Shown: positions 33,050 to 41,581 of the stretch, piece after piece
Position numbering within the stretch: the first letter of the stretch is position 1
Layout of the letters: the number at the start of each line of letters is the position of its first letter
NCBI RefSeq assembly: GCF_014653695.1
Contig: NZ_BNAR01000028.1
Span: 1-64,000 of the forward strand
Source: Lentzea cavernae
GTDB lineage: Bacteria > Actinomycetota > Actinomycetes > Mycobacteriales > Pseudonocardiaceae
Reading direction: 5' to 3'
Length of the DNA: 64,000 nucleotides
Position numbers and translations under genes: made by a program
Notes under the pieces: model-generated
Database searches by the model: none
Told to the model about the DNA's origin: nothing
Seen by the model: the letters and a program-made list of their open reading frames with translations, nothing else

Positions 33050-33331
33050 GTGCAGCTTCGATGGCGCCTTAGGCAGGTGATGGCTTCACGCGAAGTGTGG
33101 ACAGGCAAGGAACTGCGCGACCTTCTGCAGCGGCGCGCCAACTTCACCCTGTCGGGGCCATCGGTGTACGCGCTGATCAACAACGAGCCGGTCCAGGTGA
33201 AGACCGAGACGTTGCAAGCTTTGTGCATCACGCTCCAGTGCACGCCGAACGAGCTCTACGGTGTGGCCGCTCCGCAAGATCTCTCCTTGGCGAACGAACC
33301 CGAAGCTGCCGATCAGTCGGACAAGAGCTAA
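33050..33331 (+). CDS. XRE/Cro-type regulator
   Basis: Small DNA-binding protein of about 93 residues. The HTH covers about 8-75: RQVMASREVWTGKELRDLLQRR, SGPSVYALINNEP, then TLQALCITLQCTPNELY, typical of the HTH_26 group. GTG at 33050 has GGAAGGG seven bases upstream; GTG at 33044 and an ATG at 32999 are alternatives. Divergent from xis, with paired palindromes between them, so it probably controls excision and its own expression. Confidence 0.85.
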   Translation: MQLRWRLRQVMASREVWTGKELRDLLQRRANFTLSGPSVYALINNEPVQVKTETLQALCITLQCTPNELYGVAAPQDLSLANEPEAADQSDKS

Positions 33332-33369
33332 CACAGCAACAAGACGTCGCTGCCGTTCGGACGGTGGAG

Positions 33370-34278
33370 TCATGCCGCCGCCTCTCCACTCACCGCTGCG
33401 CCCGAGCGGCATGACCACGGCGAGCAGCCGTCAGGATCGGCGTCCTCCGCATCAGCGCCTACGAGATGCAGGTGCCGCCGTGACGCAGCACGTGGTTCGA
33501 GGTCGACTTCGTCCAGCGGTTTGCAGGAGCGGTGCAGGAAGTACTGTCCGCGCAACGGCTGCCCCTGGTCGGTCGCGTGCGGATAGCCGTTGCGGATCAC
33601 CCTGTCGAACTCCACCGCTTCGGCCCAGCCGTCAGGATCGTTGTCTCGAATCCACCGCCAGCCGGCGTTGCCGTGGAACGGGCACCCGACACAGGCCGAC
33701 TTCACCGTCTCCCCGAAACCTCGTTCGCTGAGGTACTCAAGGCAGCGTGCTCGATCCCAACCCAGCTCGAGCAGTGGGAACACGTTGCGCAGGTACGCGA
33801 CGTCCGCGTCCTTGGCTCGCGTGAACTCGTCCGTGCTGATCCCGATCGCCTGCTCCGCGAAGAGACCTCGCGGGACTCGGTGCGGATGCGGATAGCCGAG
33901 CAGCTGCCAAGCGGCCATCTTCAGCGGGCGGACCTTGTACTCGCTCGTGCACTGCCGCCGCGCCAGTCCCTTGGAGCCGTCCGGGTTCCGCACGTGGAGC
34001 GGCATGGACACGAACCGGTGGCGTGGATCGAGTGCATCGGCGCGGATGTCCCCGGCCGAGACGGTGCGCACCGGGATGCCTTTGCGTTCAGCGTGCTCCG
34101 CCCAACGCGCGAGATTCGCGTAGACCGCGCGAGGTTCCCACCGAGTGTCAGCGAACAACGCGTGGTCGAACGACGGGATGAGCCCGTCACACGCGAGAAG
34201 CAACACGACAGTGCTCTGGACACCGGCACCGAGGGAAAGCAGTCGCAACGCCGGACCTGATTGCTGGAGGGAGCTCAT
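33370..34278 (-). CDS. PP-loop (PAPS reductase-like / alpha-hydrolase) protein
   Basis: Protein of 302 residues. The PP-loop SLGAGVQST (S15 to T23) marks the adenine nucleotide alpha-hydrolase fold. Cysteines C110 (RRQCTSEYK), C196 and C199 (CVGCPFHGN) could hold a metal or Fe-S cluster or transfer sulphur. Members of this fold include PAPS reductase and DndC of phosphorothioate DNA modification; this one is shorter and cannot be assigned. ATG overlaps the stop of the cytosine methyltransferase gene. The C-terminal 50 residues are poorly conserved in appearance. Confidence 0.8.
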   Translation of the reverse strand: MSSLQQSGPALRLLSLGAGVQSTVVLLLACDGLIPSFDHALFADTRWEPRAVYANLARWAEHAERKGIPVRTVSAGDIRADALDPRHRFVSMPLHVRNPDGSKGLARRQCTSEYKVRPLKMAAWQLLGYPHPHRVPRGLFAEQAIGISTDEFTRAKDADVAYLRNVFPLLELGWDRARCLEYLSERGFGETVKSACVGCPFHGNAGWRWIRDNDPDGWAEAVEFDRVIRNGYPHATDQGQPLRGQYFLHRSCKPLDEVDLEPRAASRRHLHLVGADAEDADPDGCSPWSCRSGAAVSGEAAA

Positions 34279-35627
34279 GCCGCTGCCTCGCTTTCATCCG
34301 CTGAATGCTCGCCAATGAGCAGCGCTCTGAAGTCGTCCAACAACAACGACACTGCGTAGGCAGCCTGGGCCGGAACAACTCCGTTTCCGAGCGCGCGTAG
34401 TTGCGCCGTGCGCGGCAGCGGCAGGTCGCTGATCCAGCCTTCGGGTAGTCCCATCAGGTGTTCGACGAAGGCGGGAGCCAGCACTGGCCGGCCGCTCTTG
34501 CTCGGTTGGGTCGGATACGGCGCGGCCCTGCCGAGCAGGTGCTCCCAACGGCGGACGGCTGCCGTGTACTCGCCCCAATCCACATTCGAGGACGAGCTCT
34601 GCAGAACAGCTGGCTGCATTTCAGCAGGGACTGCAGCTAGGCGTCGTCGCGGAACAGCCGGCATCGGTCCGGCAGGGATGGACTTCCCTCGTGGGTTCGA
34701 TGGCCGCAGCATCTCGCATCTGATGCGGTCGGCGTCGAGAGCAACTTCACCGCGATCGGCAATGGCATGCCCATGCCGTTGCCGTTGATCTTCCTCAGGA
34801 GATGACGTTCCCGACGCCGCAGCCACTTGCTCGTCGCCTCTCCATCGTTCGGGTTTGCCGCGGTCGGAGTCGGCAGTAGCCGCACAGAGTCGGTGAGCGT
34901 CACGCAGCCTTTGGGAGTCGGCCGGCCGGACTTGAGGACCGTCTGAATTGCCGCTGACCGTGAGTCCGCTGCCGTAGGTGTTGGCAACAACCTCAGTTGG
35001 TCCAGCAACGACGGACCACCCTGCCTGCTGGCCGCGCTGACACCGTTCGAACTGCCGTCGTGAGCGGTCGGAGTTGCGAACATTTCCGCTATGTCCGCGG
35101 AGCCATGCGAGCAGGAACACGCGTTCGCGGCGGTGTGCACAGCCGACTTCGGAGGCGCGGACGCTACGCCAGAGCGCGTCATACCCTGCTTCGGCCAAGT
35201 CGCCGAGTACGCGGTGGAGTCCTCCGTTGCGCCAGCGAAGCGCGGCGACGTTCTCCACGACGACGAGCGCTGGTCGTAGTACGCGAACACCCGCCACGAT
35301 GTCGGACCAGATGCCACTGCGTTCGCCTTTCTCGATGCCCGCCCGCCGACCGGCTGCGGAGATGTCCTGGCACGGGAACCCGGCCGTCACCACGTCGACC
35401 GGCTCGACGGTTGCCCAGTCGATGGCGCGAACGTCGCCGAGGTTCGGCACGCCGGGCACGCGCGCGGAGAGGATGCGACCGACGTGTGGATCCGAGTCGG
35501 CGACCCAGACGACGCGCCCGCCGCCCAAAGCTGCGAGCAAGCCGAGGTCCAGCCCTCCGTACCCGGTGCACAACGAGCCCACGGTCAGCTCGGCACTGTC
35601 CGGTTCGGAGTCACGCCGCGAAGTCAT
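34275..35627 (-). CDS. C5-cytosine DNA methyltransferase
   Basis: Dcm-type enzyme of 450 residues. Motif I SLCTGYGGLDLGL (18-30), motif IV GFPCQD with catalytic C86, motif VI ENV (125-127), motif VIII HRRERVFLLAW, and motifs IX-X near the C terminus with LRALGNGVVPAQA. The long region between VIII and IX is the target recognition domain. ATG 35627 has GGAGG five bases upstream; it overlaps the previous gene by 17 bp. No restriction endonuclease is recognisable next to it, so it may protect element DNA or regulate expression. Confidence 0.92.
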   Translation of the reverse strand: MTSRRDSEPDSAELTVGSLCTGYGGLDLGLLAALGGGRVVWVADSDPHVGRILSARVPGVPNLGDVRAIDWATVEPVDVVTAGFPCQDISAAGRRAGIEKGERSGIWSDIVAGVRVLRPALVVVENVAALRWRNGGLHRVLGDLAEAGYDALWRSVRASEVGCAHRRERVFLLAWLRGHSGNVRNSDRSRRQFERCQRGQQAGWSVVAGPTEVVANTYGSGLTVSGNSDGPQVRPADSQRLRDAHRLCAATADSDRGKPERWRGDEQVAAASGTSSPEEDQRQRHGHAIADRGEVALDADRIRCEMLRPSNPRGKSIPAGPMPAVPRRRLAAVPAEMQPAVLQSSSSNVDWGEYTAAVRRWEHLLGRAAPYPTQPSKSGRPVLAPAFVEHLMGLPEGWISDLPLPRTAQLRALGNGVVPAQAAYAVSLLLDDFRALLIGEHSADESEAAA

Positions 35628-36483
35628 GACGACCTCCGGCGAACGTGCGCTGGACGCGGCGGAAGGAGGGCACGTGCAGGCCTGACGCGAGTGCAGCTTC
35701 GTGGGCGGGCTGGAAGACGAGCACCTCGTCGTGGGCGACGAGCGCGGCCGGCGTGCCACCAACGGATGCACGGGCTGCGCTCCAACGTTCCGCGAACGAT
35801 GCCCGCGGGACCAAGCGGCCGCCGCGCAACTCAGCGCTCAGCGCGATGCACCTCTCGACCAGGATCAGCCCTGCCGCACTGCCCGCGGCGAGGAGCCGCG
35901 TGGTCAGGTCGACTGCCGAGCCATCTGAGTGCCGACGCGGTCGGGCAACAACGACGACGCGGCCGCCGGAACGCAGCAAGGGCTCGCAACAAAGCATCAT
36001 CATGGCGATCTCGGCGACCGCGGACTCGACCACGTCGTGCGTCAGCCCAGTCTCGTAGTCCGATCCGGTGCGCAGGGCGGTGAGGACGAGTCCGACTCGC
36101 CCGACGAGGCCAGCAGCCCGGACGGTCGCGAGAGTTCTTGGGCGAGCGTCGAGCACCGAGCCGTCGCTCCAAGCGCCCGCCGACTTTGCGGCGGTGACGT
36201 TGGCGCGAGCGAGCGTCCACCAGTTGCTTTCGGTCGTCAGTCCGAGAGCATGTCGACCGGCGCGCAGCGCCTCCATCAGGACCGTGCCGGCACCGCAGTT
36301 CGGGTCCAGGACCAGGTCGCCGAGAGTCGTGTAGGACGCGATTGCATGCGCCGCGAGGGCTGGCGGGATTCGCTCGGTGTCCGCCTCCGTGCCGGACGCA
36401 CAACCGGCGTCGTCCAGCTGCTCGACCGGCTCTCGCTGTCCGGTCGGCCACACCGAAAGCGGGCGTACCGGCCGCTCAGACAT
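35611..36483 (-). CDS. N-4/N-6-type DNA methyltransferase-like protein
   Basis: Protein of 290 residues (ATG 36483; ATG at 36498 is an alternative). The SAM-binding motif LDPNCGAGTVLMEALRAGR is clear at about residue 58-75, and RGGRVVVVARPRRH near 185 matches the C-terminal part of the Rossmann fold. The amino methyltransferase DPPY/NPPY motif is not intact, where the sequence reads VLTALRTGSDYE. It may be an inactive or divergent enzyme, or act on RNA. Middle gene of a four-gene overlapping cassette. Confidence 0.7.
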   Translation of the reverse strand: MSERPVRPLSVWPTGQREPVEQLDDAGCASGTEADTERIPPALAAHAIASYTTLGDLVLDPNCGAGTVLMEALRAGRHALGLTTESNWWTLARANVTAAKSAGAWSDGSVLDARPRTLATVRAAGLVGRVGLVLTALRTGSDYETGLTHDVVESAVAEIAMMMLCCEPLLRSGGRVVVVARPRRHSDGSAVDLTTRLLAAGSAAGLILVERCIALSAELRGGRLVPRASFAERWSAARASVGGTPAALVAHDEVLVFQPAHEAALASGLHVPSFRRVQRTFAGGRHDFAA

Positions 36484-37252
36484 CGCCGGACCTCTCACCC
36501 TTGGTCGCCGCAGTCAGCGACGGTTGTCGGGCGAACACGAAGAGGTCGTCATGTGCCGGGGTGTGTCGGACCCGCGACGCTTGGAATCGCATCGGAGACG
36601 ACGCGCGGACATCACTGAGGGGTGTTCCGGTCGTGGGGCTTCGCTCGTCAGCCGGTGTGCGCATCAGCGCGATTCGGTCGACGAAACGCAGCCCCGCATG
36701 TCGTCCAGAACGCACCAACGAGCCAGCGGGATCGGTTGCTCGCTCGCCGCGAGCGATGACGGCGAGGGTGCCTGCCGAGGTGAGCGAGTCTGCCAAACCG
36801 GTCAGGTTCGGCTCGTGCCAGCTGCCCGTCCCTGTCGCGGTGATGATGAGGTCGAACAGGTCGACGAGGGACGGTCGAAAGTCGGTCTGCGTTTGTACGC
36901 CTCGGCCGAGTCGGACCACGGTCCACGCCGCTTCGTGCAGCCCGGCGTACGGGCTCGAGCAGGACTCGTTGTGCAGCGCGCTCGCAGTGCACGTTCCTGA
37001 TGGCGTGGGTTCGACCAGCAGCACTCGGTTACCGGGCCGCGTGTAGGTGGTGACGATCTTCACGATCGCGACCGACAACCAGTTGGCGAGCAGGCCAGTT
37101 CCTCCGCAGAGGTCGTCCTGAGCGCACAGCCACACGGTGCTAAGCCGTGAAGAGCCGCGACGGCGCAGCGGGAAGCGCCGGTGCGCTCGCTGCAACCGCG
37201 ATAGCTGAACCGGAGCCGTCAAGGCTGATTCGTTGTCTTGTGTCGGGGTCAT
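36476..37252 (-). CDS. Methyltransferase-like protein of unknown activity
   Basis: Protein of 258 residues. NWLSVAIVKIVTTYTRPGNRVLLVEP (about 58-83) has the shape of a methyltransferase motif I strand, but the Gly-rich loop is replaced. SLVDLFDLIITATGTGSWHEP and LTSAGTLAVIARGE follow at positions expected for motifs IV and VI. It is probably a degenerate partner of the methyltransferase downstream, with which it overlaps. GGAG seven bases before ATG 37252. First gene of the modification-like cassette. Confidence 0.6.
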   Translation of the reverse strand: MTPTQDNESALTAPVQLSRLQRAHRRFPLRRRGSSRLSTVWLCAQDDLCGGTGLLANWLSVAIVKIVTTYTRPGNRVLLVEPTPSGTCTASALHNESCSSPYAGLHEAAWTVVRLGRGVQTQTDFRPSLVDLFDLIITATGTGSWHEPNLTGLADSLTSAGTLAVIARGERATDPAGSLVRSGRHAGLRFVDRIALMRTPADERSPTTGTPLSDVRASSPMRFQASRVRHTPAHDDLFVFARQPSLTAATKGERSGDV

Positions 37253-37588
37253 CGAGGTTCTCCTCCGACGAGTGCGTTCGGTACTCCCTGACGCCCCTTA
37301 ACTCCGTTTTTCACCGCCGCTTTGGACACAAGTCGCGAAGATTTCTGTGAGCGATTCCGCCAGCAACTGAGCACTGGCCGCCGCCCTGCTATCGAGCTAC
37401 TAAACCCGCAGTTCAGAGCCCACATCACCCGCTTGCACATTCGGCGGCGAGCGCACTGCCGCGCCTGGAAATGGTCGATTTCTAGTAGCTGACCGAACCG
37501 ACTCAAGGCTGTCGCTGGTATTTCCGTAATACCGCACACGGCTTCCTGACGTCGTTGTTTCTCACATCGACACTTCAGGAGGCGGGAC
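37253..37588. other. Divergent intergenic region with an inverted repeat
   Basis: No convincing gene. It separates the modification cassette (minus) from the conjugation genes (plus). GGTATT-TCCGT-AATACC (37517-37533) is a 6-bp inverted repeat 56 bp before the first conjugation-side start codon, and AGGAGG lies nine bases upstream of that ATG. Composition is less GC-rich than the coding neighbours. Confidence 0.6.
37517..37533. promoter_or_regulatory. Inverted repeat upstream of the conjugation operon
   Basis: GGTATT-TCCGT-AATACC. Position and size suit a repressor or activator site controlling the operon beginning at 37589. No candidate regulator can be named; the XRE protein at 33050 would recognise a different sequence (CTATC half-sites). 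Confidence 0.4.
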
Positions 37589-38473
37589 ATGTCGCCGAAC
37601 TCGCTGGACATCGCACGGAACGCATTCACCTGGCTCGTCACCGGGCCGCACCCGGTCTCGTTGGACGGCCGTCAGTTCGAAGGCCTCCCGAACCGGTCCA
37701 TCCCGTTGGACGAGGTCCGTGACCGGCTGCTGGCGCGGCGGTGTCCGCAGGAAATCAGGGACGCGGTGTGGACACACCTCGTGCTCCGCTCGCGCGCTGA
37801 AGGAGCAACTTGGACCGTCAGCGCGGTCGGAGTAGCGCTGCCCGCGCTGACGTCCGTCGCAACCATCCTGTCGGACCGGTTCGCCGGCGATCCTGCCGAT
37901 GTTCACGCTGAGGTTCTACGCGGATTCCTGTCCGCGTTGGCGACCGTGGACCTGCGCCCGCCGCGGATCATGTTGCGGCTGCGATGGGCGGCATACCGCT
38001 CCGGTCACAAGGCGCTCTCCGAAGCTCTGTCGAGTCCGGCTCCGATCGCTCCTGGGTCTTGGCCGGAGCCGCGACGCACTCCTGGAGGACATCCCGACCT
38101 CGTCCTCGCTCGTGCCGTCGCGGACGGCGTCCTGAACCGGACCGAAGCCGCGCTGATCGGTGCGACTCGACTGGAGAAGGTGTCCGTCGCGGAGTGGGCC
38201 GCACTGCACGAACTGAGTGAGTGGGCGGTCTACAAGACCCGCAAGCGTGCCGAGCTTCGGCTCGCCGCGCACGTCCGCGAGGCCGCGGCTGGCGCCGACC
38301 CGACCGACGCGCTGACAGACCAGGTGGCGACCACGGTCGCCATCGCACGCACTCACGAATCGACACAACGGGCTCGGGGGCGTTCGTCCAAAACGGACCC
38401 AAATTCCGGAGTTCAGGGATGCGGGACACACCCGCGCACGGCCCGGTCTTCGGAGGTGCCCGAATGCGCGTGA
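37589..38473 (+). CDS. Unknown protein with C-terminal helix-turn-helix, first gene of the conjugation operon
   Basis: Protein of 294 residues, not assigned to a named family. Residues about 185-235 (ADGVLNRTEAALIGATRLEKVSVAEWAALHELSEWAVYKTRKRAELRL) resemble a sigma-region-4-like helix-turn-helix. The N-terminal half is helical. The tail after 265 is low complexity and overlaps the start region of the pilin gene (stop 38473, pilin ATG 38464). Strong AGGAGG Shine-Dalgarno. Probably a regulator or early component of the transfer operon. Confidence 0.75.
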   Translation: MSPNSLDIARNAFTWLVTGPHPVSLDGRQFEGLPNRSIPLDEVRDRLLARRCPQEIRDAVWTHLVLRSRAEGATWTVSAVGVALPALTSVATILSDRFAGDPADVHAEVLRGFLSALATVDLRPPRIMLRLRWAAYRSGHKALSEALSSPAPIAPGSWPEPRRTPGGHPDLVLARAVADGVLNRTEAALIGATRLEKVSVAEWAALHELSEWAVYKTRKRAELRLAAHVREAAAGADPTDALTDQVATTVAIARTHESTQRARGRSSKTDPNSGVQGCGTHPRTARSSEVPECA

Positions 38474-38835
38474 AAGAGATCCAGGACAGGCCATCGGCGA
38501 CAACGTCCGAGAACTGGTTGCGGGTGGTGTTGGTCGTCGCCGTCCTGCTCGCGCTGCTGGCACCAGCGACGGCTCACGCCGACACGATGTTCATCGCCCT
38601 GGCCAAGACCATCGACGAGGTCCTCAACAACATCCGCAACTGGATCATGGGGATCCTGGCCGGTCTGGCGACGGTGTTCCTGTCCATCGGCGGCGTTCGG
38701 TTCCTCGTCGGCGGCAACGATCCCGGCGAAGTCGAGAAGGCCAAGTCCGCGTTCCGATCCGCGGCTTGGGGCTACGGGCTGGCAGCACTCGCGCCGCTCG
38801 TCGTCGAGATCCTCAAGGGAATCGTGGGGGCCTGA
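38464..38835 (+). CDS. VirB2/TrbC-like pilin
   Basis: Small membrane protein of 123 residues. A signal-like segment (about 20-40, VVLVVAVLLALLAPATAHA) is followed by a mature part with two hydrophobic stretches: IRNWIMGILAGLATVFLSIGGVRFLVGG and GYGLAALAPLVVEILKGIVG. Gene size, two-helix layout and position before VirB6, PrgI and VirB4 genes fit a conjugative pilin or pilin-like subunit of Gram-positive type IV secretion. GGAGG seven bases before ATG 38464. Overlaps the next gene (TGATG). Confidence 0.8.
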   Translation: MRVKEIQDRPSATTSENWLRVVLVVAVLLALLAPATAHADTMFIALAKTIDEVLNNIRNWIMGILAGLATVFLSIGGVRFLVGGNDPGEVEKAKSAFRSAAWGYGLAALAPLVVEILKGIVGA

Positions 38836-40523
38836 TGATGGCTGTCAACACTCCACCTCCGCTGCAGGAACGACAGCCGCGCTGGCGGCGCGCAGGCCTG
38901 CTGGTGTTGAGCACCATCTTCGGCCTGCTGTGCACCGTCACGTCTGCAGTCGCCGCGCCGACAACGCCTCCCGCACAGCCGGAGTGCGGCATCACCGATC
39001 TGTCCGCGTGCGTGAACGAAGGCTTTTCGTCGTTCATCGACCTGCTCGTCGGCGAGTCCCTGAACTGGTTGCTGCAGATGCTCGGCAGCACTCTCCTGTC
39101 GACACCGACGCTGGATCAATTGCCTCGCATCGGGGAGATCTGGGAGCAGTCCCGTCTGTTCGTGGTCGCGACCTACTCGCTGCTCGTCTTGCTCGCAGGG
39201 ATCCTGGTGATGGGTCACCAGGGCGTCCAAACGCGCTACTCGATCCGCGAGATCGCGCCTCGTGTCGTCGCCGGATTCGTCGCCGCCAATCTCAGCCTGC
39301 TGGTGGCAGATCAAGCCATTCGGTTCGCCAACGCCGCATCGATGGCGATGCTCGGCGATGGGCTGGATCCGCAGTCCGCCGGCAAGGCGGCCACGGAGCT
39401 GTTCGTGGCGTTGGTGAAGCGGTCGTTGTTGGACGGCGGGTTGTTCGCCGGGTTGTTGTCACTGGCGCTGACGATCCTGTTGGTCGGGTTGCTCGTCGGC
39501 TACGTGATCCGTGTCGGACTCACCGCGCTTCTGGTGGCAGGTGCTCCCCTGGCTCTCATGTGCCACGGCTTGCCGCAGTTGGAGGGCGTCGCTCGGTGGT
39601 TCTGGCGCTCCGGAGCAGGTGTGCTCGGCATCCAGGTCGGTCAGAGCCTGGCTTTGGTCGTGTCACTCCGAGTGTTCTTGGAGCCCGGCGGCTTCACCTT
39701 CTTCGGCGCTCCGACCGCGGACGGCATCATCAACCTGATCGTCCTCGTCGCACTCGTGTGGATCCTGGTGAAGATCCCGACGTGGGTCATGAACCAGGTT
39801 CGAATCAGCGGTGGAGGACGATCGTTCCTCGGCGGACTGGCTTACGCGCTGACGTTCGGCAAGGCCATGGCGCTGGTGAGCAGCGGTCGGCTCAGCGGCG
39901 CAGTCGCAGGCGCCGCTCACCGATCGAGCCCAGGCGGATTAGGGCGTAGGTCTCCATCTTCAAATGACCCGCCGTGGCCGCCACAGCCTCGCTTCCCGCT
40001 CACGCCGGAGATGGTGAGCAAGCGTCTCAAAGCGGCCTATGACGCCGAGCGGTTGCGCGCTGCGCGTCGTCCACGCGTGCCTTCCCAGTCACCGCGGTTC
40101 CTGCAACCGCAACCGCAGCAGACGGTCCACGATCCCGCCGTCACGCCTGCTGCGCTCGGACCGACCGTGCCCGAGTTCAGCTCGGCCGCGGCCGTGGACG
40201 CGCCGACCGCGCGTCCTGGACGAGGACCACGCCCCGGTAGCTCGCCGCAGTTCCAGGTCGCCGGTGGCCCTCGGCGTCGGAGCGTCGCGCCGAAACCGGT
40301 GCAAGCGGTCAGGGTGGCTTCGGTACCTCCGCAGCTGCAGTTCCGGCCGGCGACTCCGCCACCAGCGGCACCGCCCACGTCCAAGCCGACTTCCGCTCCT
40401 CCCCCACCGGTGTTCCAGCAAGCACAACCCGAGCCTCGCATCGGTGACGCGCATCGGCGCACCCACTCAGTCCCACCGCCGGTGTTCCGAGCGCCGAAAG
40501 CCACTGGAGGTGAGCAGAAGTGA
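38835..40523 (+). CDS. TrbL/VirB6-like polytopic membrane protein
   Basis: Protein of 562 residues. A signal-like segment (22-42) precedes an extracellular loop with paired Cys (ECGITDLSACVNE), then five to seven membrane segments between 85 and 340. The C-terminal 200 residues are cytoplasmic and Pro-rich (PPPAAPPTSKPTSAPPPPV), probably unstructured. It corresponds to the inner-membrane channel protein of type IV secretion systems. ATG at 38835 overlaps the pilin stop, and its own stop overlaps the PrgI gene start. Confidence 0.85.
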   Translation: MMAVNTPPPLQERQPRWRRAGLLVLSTIFGLLCTVTSAVAAPTTPPAQPECGITDLSACVNEGFSSFIDLLVGESLNWLLQMLGSTLLSTPTLDQLPRIGEIWEQSRLFVVATYSLLVLLAGILVMGHQGVQTRYSIREIAPRVVAGFVAANLSLLVADQAIRFANAASMAMLGDGLDPQSAGKAATELFVALVKRSLLDGGLFAGLLSLALTILLVGLLVGYVIRVGLTALLVAGAPLALMCHGLPQLEGVARWFWRSGAGVLGIQVGQSLALVVSLRVFLEPGGFTFFGAPTADGIINLIVLVALVWILVKIPTWVMNQVRISGGGRSFLGGLAYALTFGKAMALVSSGRLSGAVAGAAHRSSPGGLGRRSPSSNDPPWPPQPRFPLTPEMVSKRLKAAYDAERLRAARRPRVPSQSPRFLQPQPQQTVHDPAVTPAALGPTVPEFSSAAAVDAPTARPGRGPRPGSSPQFQVAGGPRRRSVAPKPVQAVRVASVPPQLQFRPATPPPAAPPTSKPTSAPPPPVFQQAQPEPRIGDAHRRTHSVPPPVFRAPKATGGEQK

Positions 40524-41581
40524 GTCAGCCCGTCAGAATTCCCTCGGACGTCGATCGCGAGGATCGGGTGATCGGCCCGCTCACCGCGCGGCAGCTGCTC
40601 ATCGTTTCCGTCACCGGGGTCGTGCTCTACGGGACCCACACGCTCACCCGAGCGCTCGTGCCGCTGGCGGTGTTCCTGGTCGTCGCCATTCCGATTGGCG
40701 TCGTTGCCGCTGTCCTCGCTCTGGGTCAACGTGACGGCGTCACCTTGGATCGGTTGGCGTGGGCCGCTCTACGACAGCGGATGAGTCCGCGGCACCGCGT
40801 GTCAGCGCCAGAAGGTGTCCATCGCGTCCCGGACTGGTTGAGCGATGCTGAATCCCAGTCCCCTGCGCCCGCGGCGTTGCGGCTTCCAGCCGAGTCGATC
40901 GCCGACACGGGCGTCATCGACCTCGGCAAGGACGGCGTCGCCGTCGTCGCGGTCTGCTCCACGGTCAACTTCAGCTTGCGCACGCACACCGAGCAGGAGT
41001 CGCTCGTCGCTTCGTTCGGGCGCTACCTGCACTCGCTGACCGCACCGGTCCAAGTGCTCGTCCGCGCCGAGCGGTTGGATCTGTCGGGGCAGATCGGAGA
41101 GCTTCGCGAACAAGCTGGTGGACTTCCACACGCAGCGTTGGAACAGGCCGCGCTCGAGCACGCCGAGTACCTCGATCAACTCGGCCGAGCGACGAACCTC
41201 TTGCGCCGCCAGGTGCTGCTGGTTCTGCGCGAGCCACTGGGCGCGACCGGCCCCATCGACGGCCTCGGCGGCGTCTCACCGATCGCCGCGCTGATGGCCA
41301 AACGCAAGCACACCGTCCCTGTGGACGAAGCGTCGCGGAGAGCTGCTGAAACCCGGCTCGTCCGTCGGCTCGGTGAGGCGGCTGAGCTGCTCTCCCCGTC
41401 AGGAATCGTGGTCACTCCGCTGGATGCCGGACAGGCGACCGGAGTGCTCGCGGCTGCGTGCGACCCCGACCACCTGATTCCGCCGAACCCCGGCCTCGCC
41501 GGATCCGACGACGTCATCACCACCGCACCGGACGACGACTGGGCGGACGACACCAACGTCGTCGGGAGGCAACAGCGATGA
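40520..41581 (+). CDS. PrgI-family protein
   Basis: Protein of 353 residues. The N-terminal 90 residues (RIPSDVDREDRVIGPLTARQLLIVSVTGVV) match the PrgI family with two membrane helices (26-45, 50-70), found beside VirB4 in actinobacterial and firmicute conjugation loci. The C-terminal 260 residues are soluble and unassigned. GTG start overlapping the previous stop, with GGAGG upstream. Likely a membrane partner or anchor of the VirB4 ATPase encoded next (ATGA overlap). Confidence 0.85.
   Translation: MSQPVRIPSDVDREDRVIGPLTARQLLIVSVTGVVLYGTHTLTRALVPLAVFLVVAIPIGVVAAVLALGQRDGVTLDRLAWAALRQRMSPRHRVSAPEGVHRVPDWLSDAESQSPAPAALRLPAESIADTGVIDLGKDGVAVVAVCSTVNFSLRTHTEQESLVASFGRYLHSLTAPVQVLVRAERLDLSGQIGELREQAGGLPHAALEQAALEHAEYLDQLGRATNLLRRQVLLVLREPLGATGPIDGLGGVSPIAALMAKRKHTVPVDEASRRAAETRLVRRLGEAAELLSPSGIVVTPLDAGQATGVLAAACDPDHLIPPNPGLAGSDDVITTAPDDDWADDTNVVGRQQR

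Noticed and set aside
34637-35317. Minus-strand frame with LLPTPTAADSRS, WPKQGMTRSG and similar phage-like phrases
   Set aside because: It is a shifted reading of the cytosine methyltransferase gene; the real frame carries motifs VI and VIII through the same bases. PTPTA arises from ADTD-type codons read out of frame.
37249-37641. Minus-strand frame of 130 codons across the divergent intergenic region
   Set aside because: Overlaps the start of the 37589 gene with its strong Shine-Dalgarno, and its Cys/Arg-rich sequence has no protein-like pattern.
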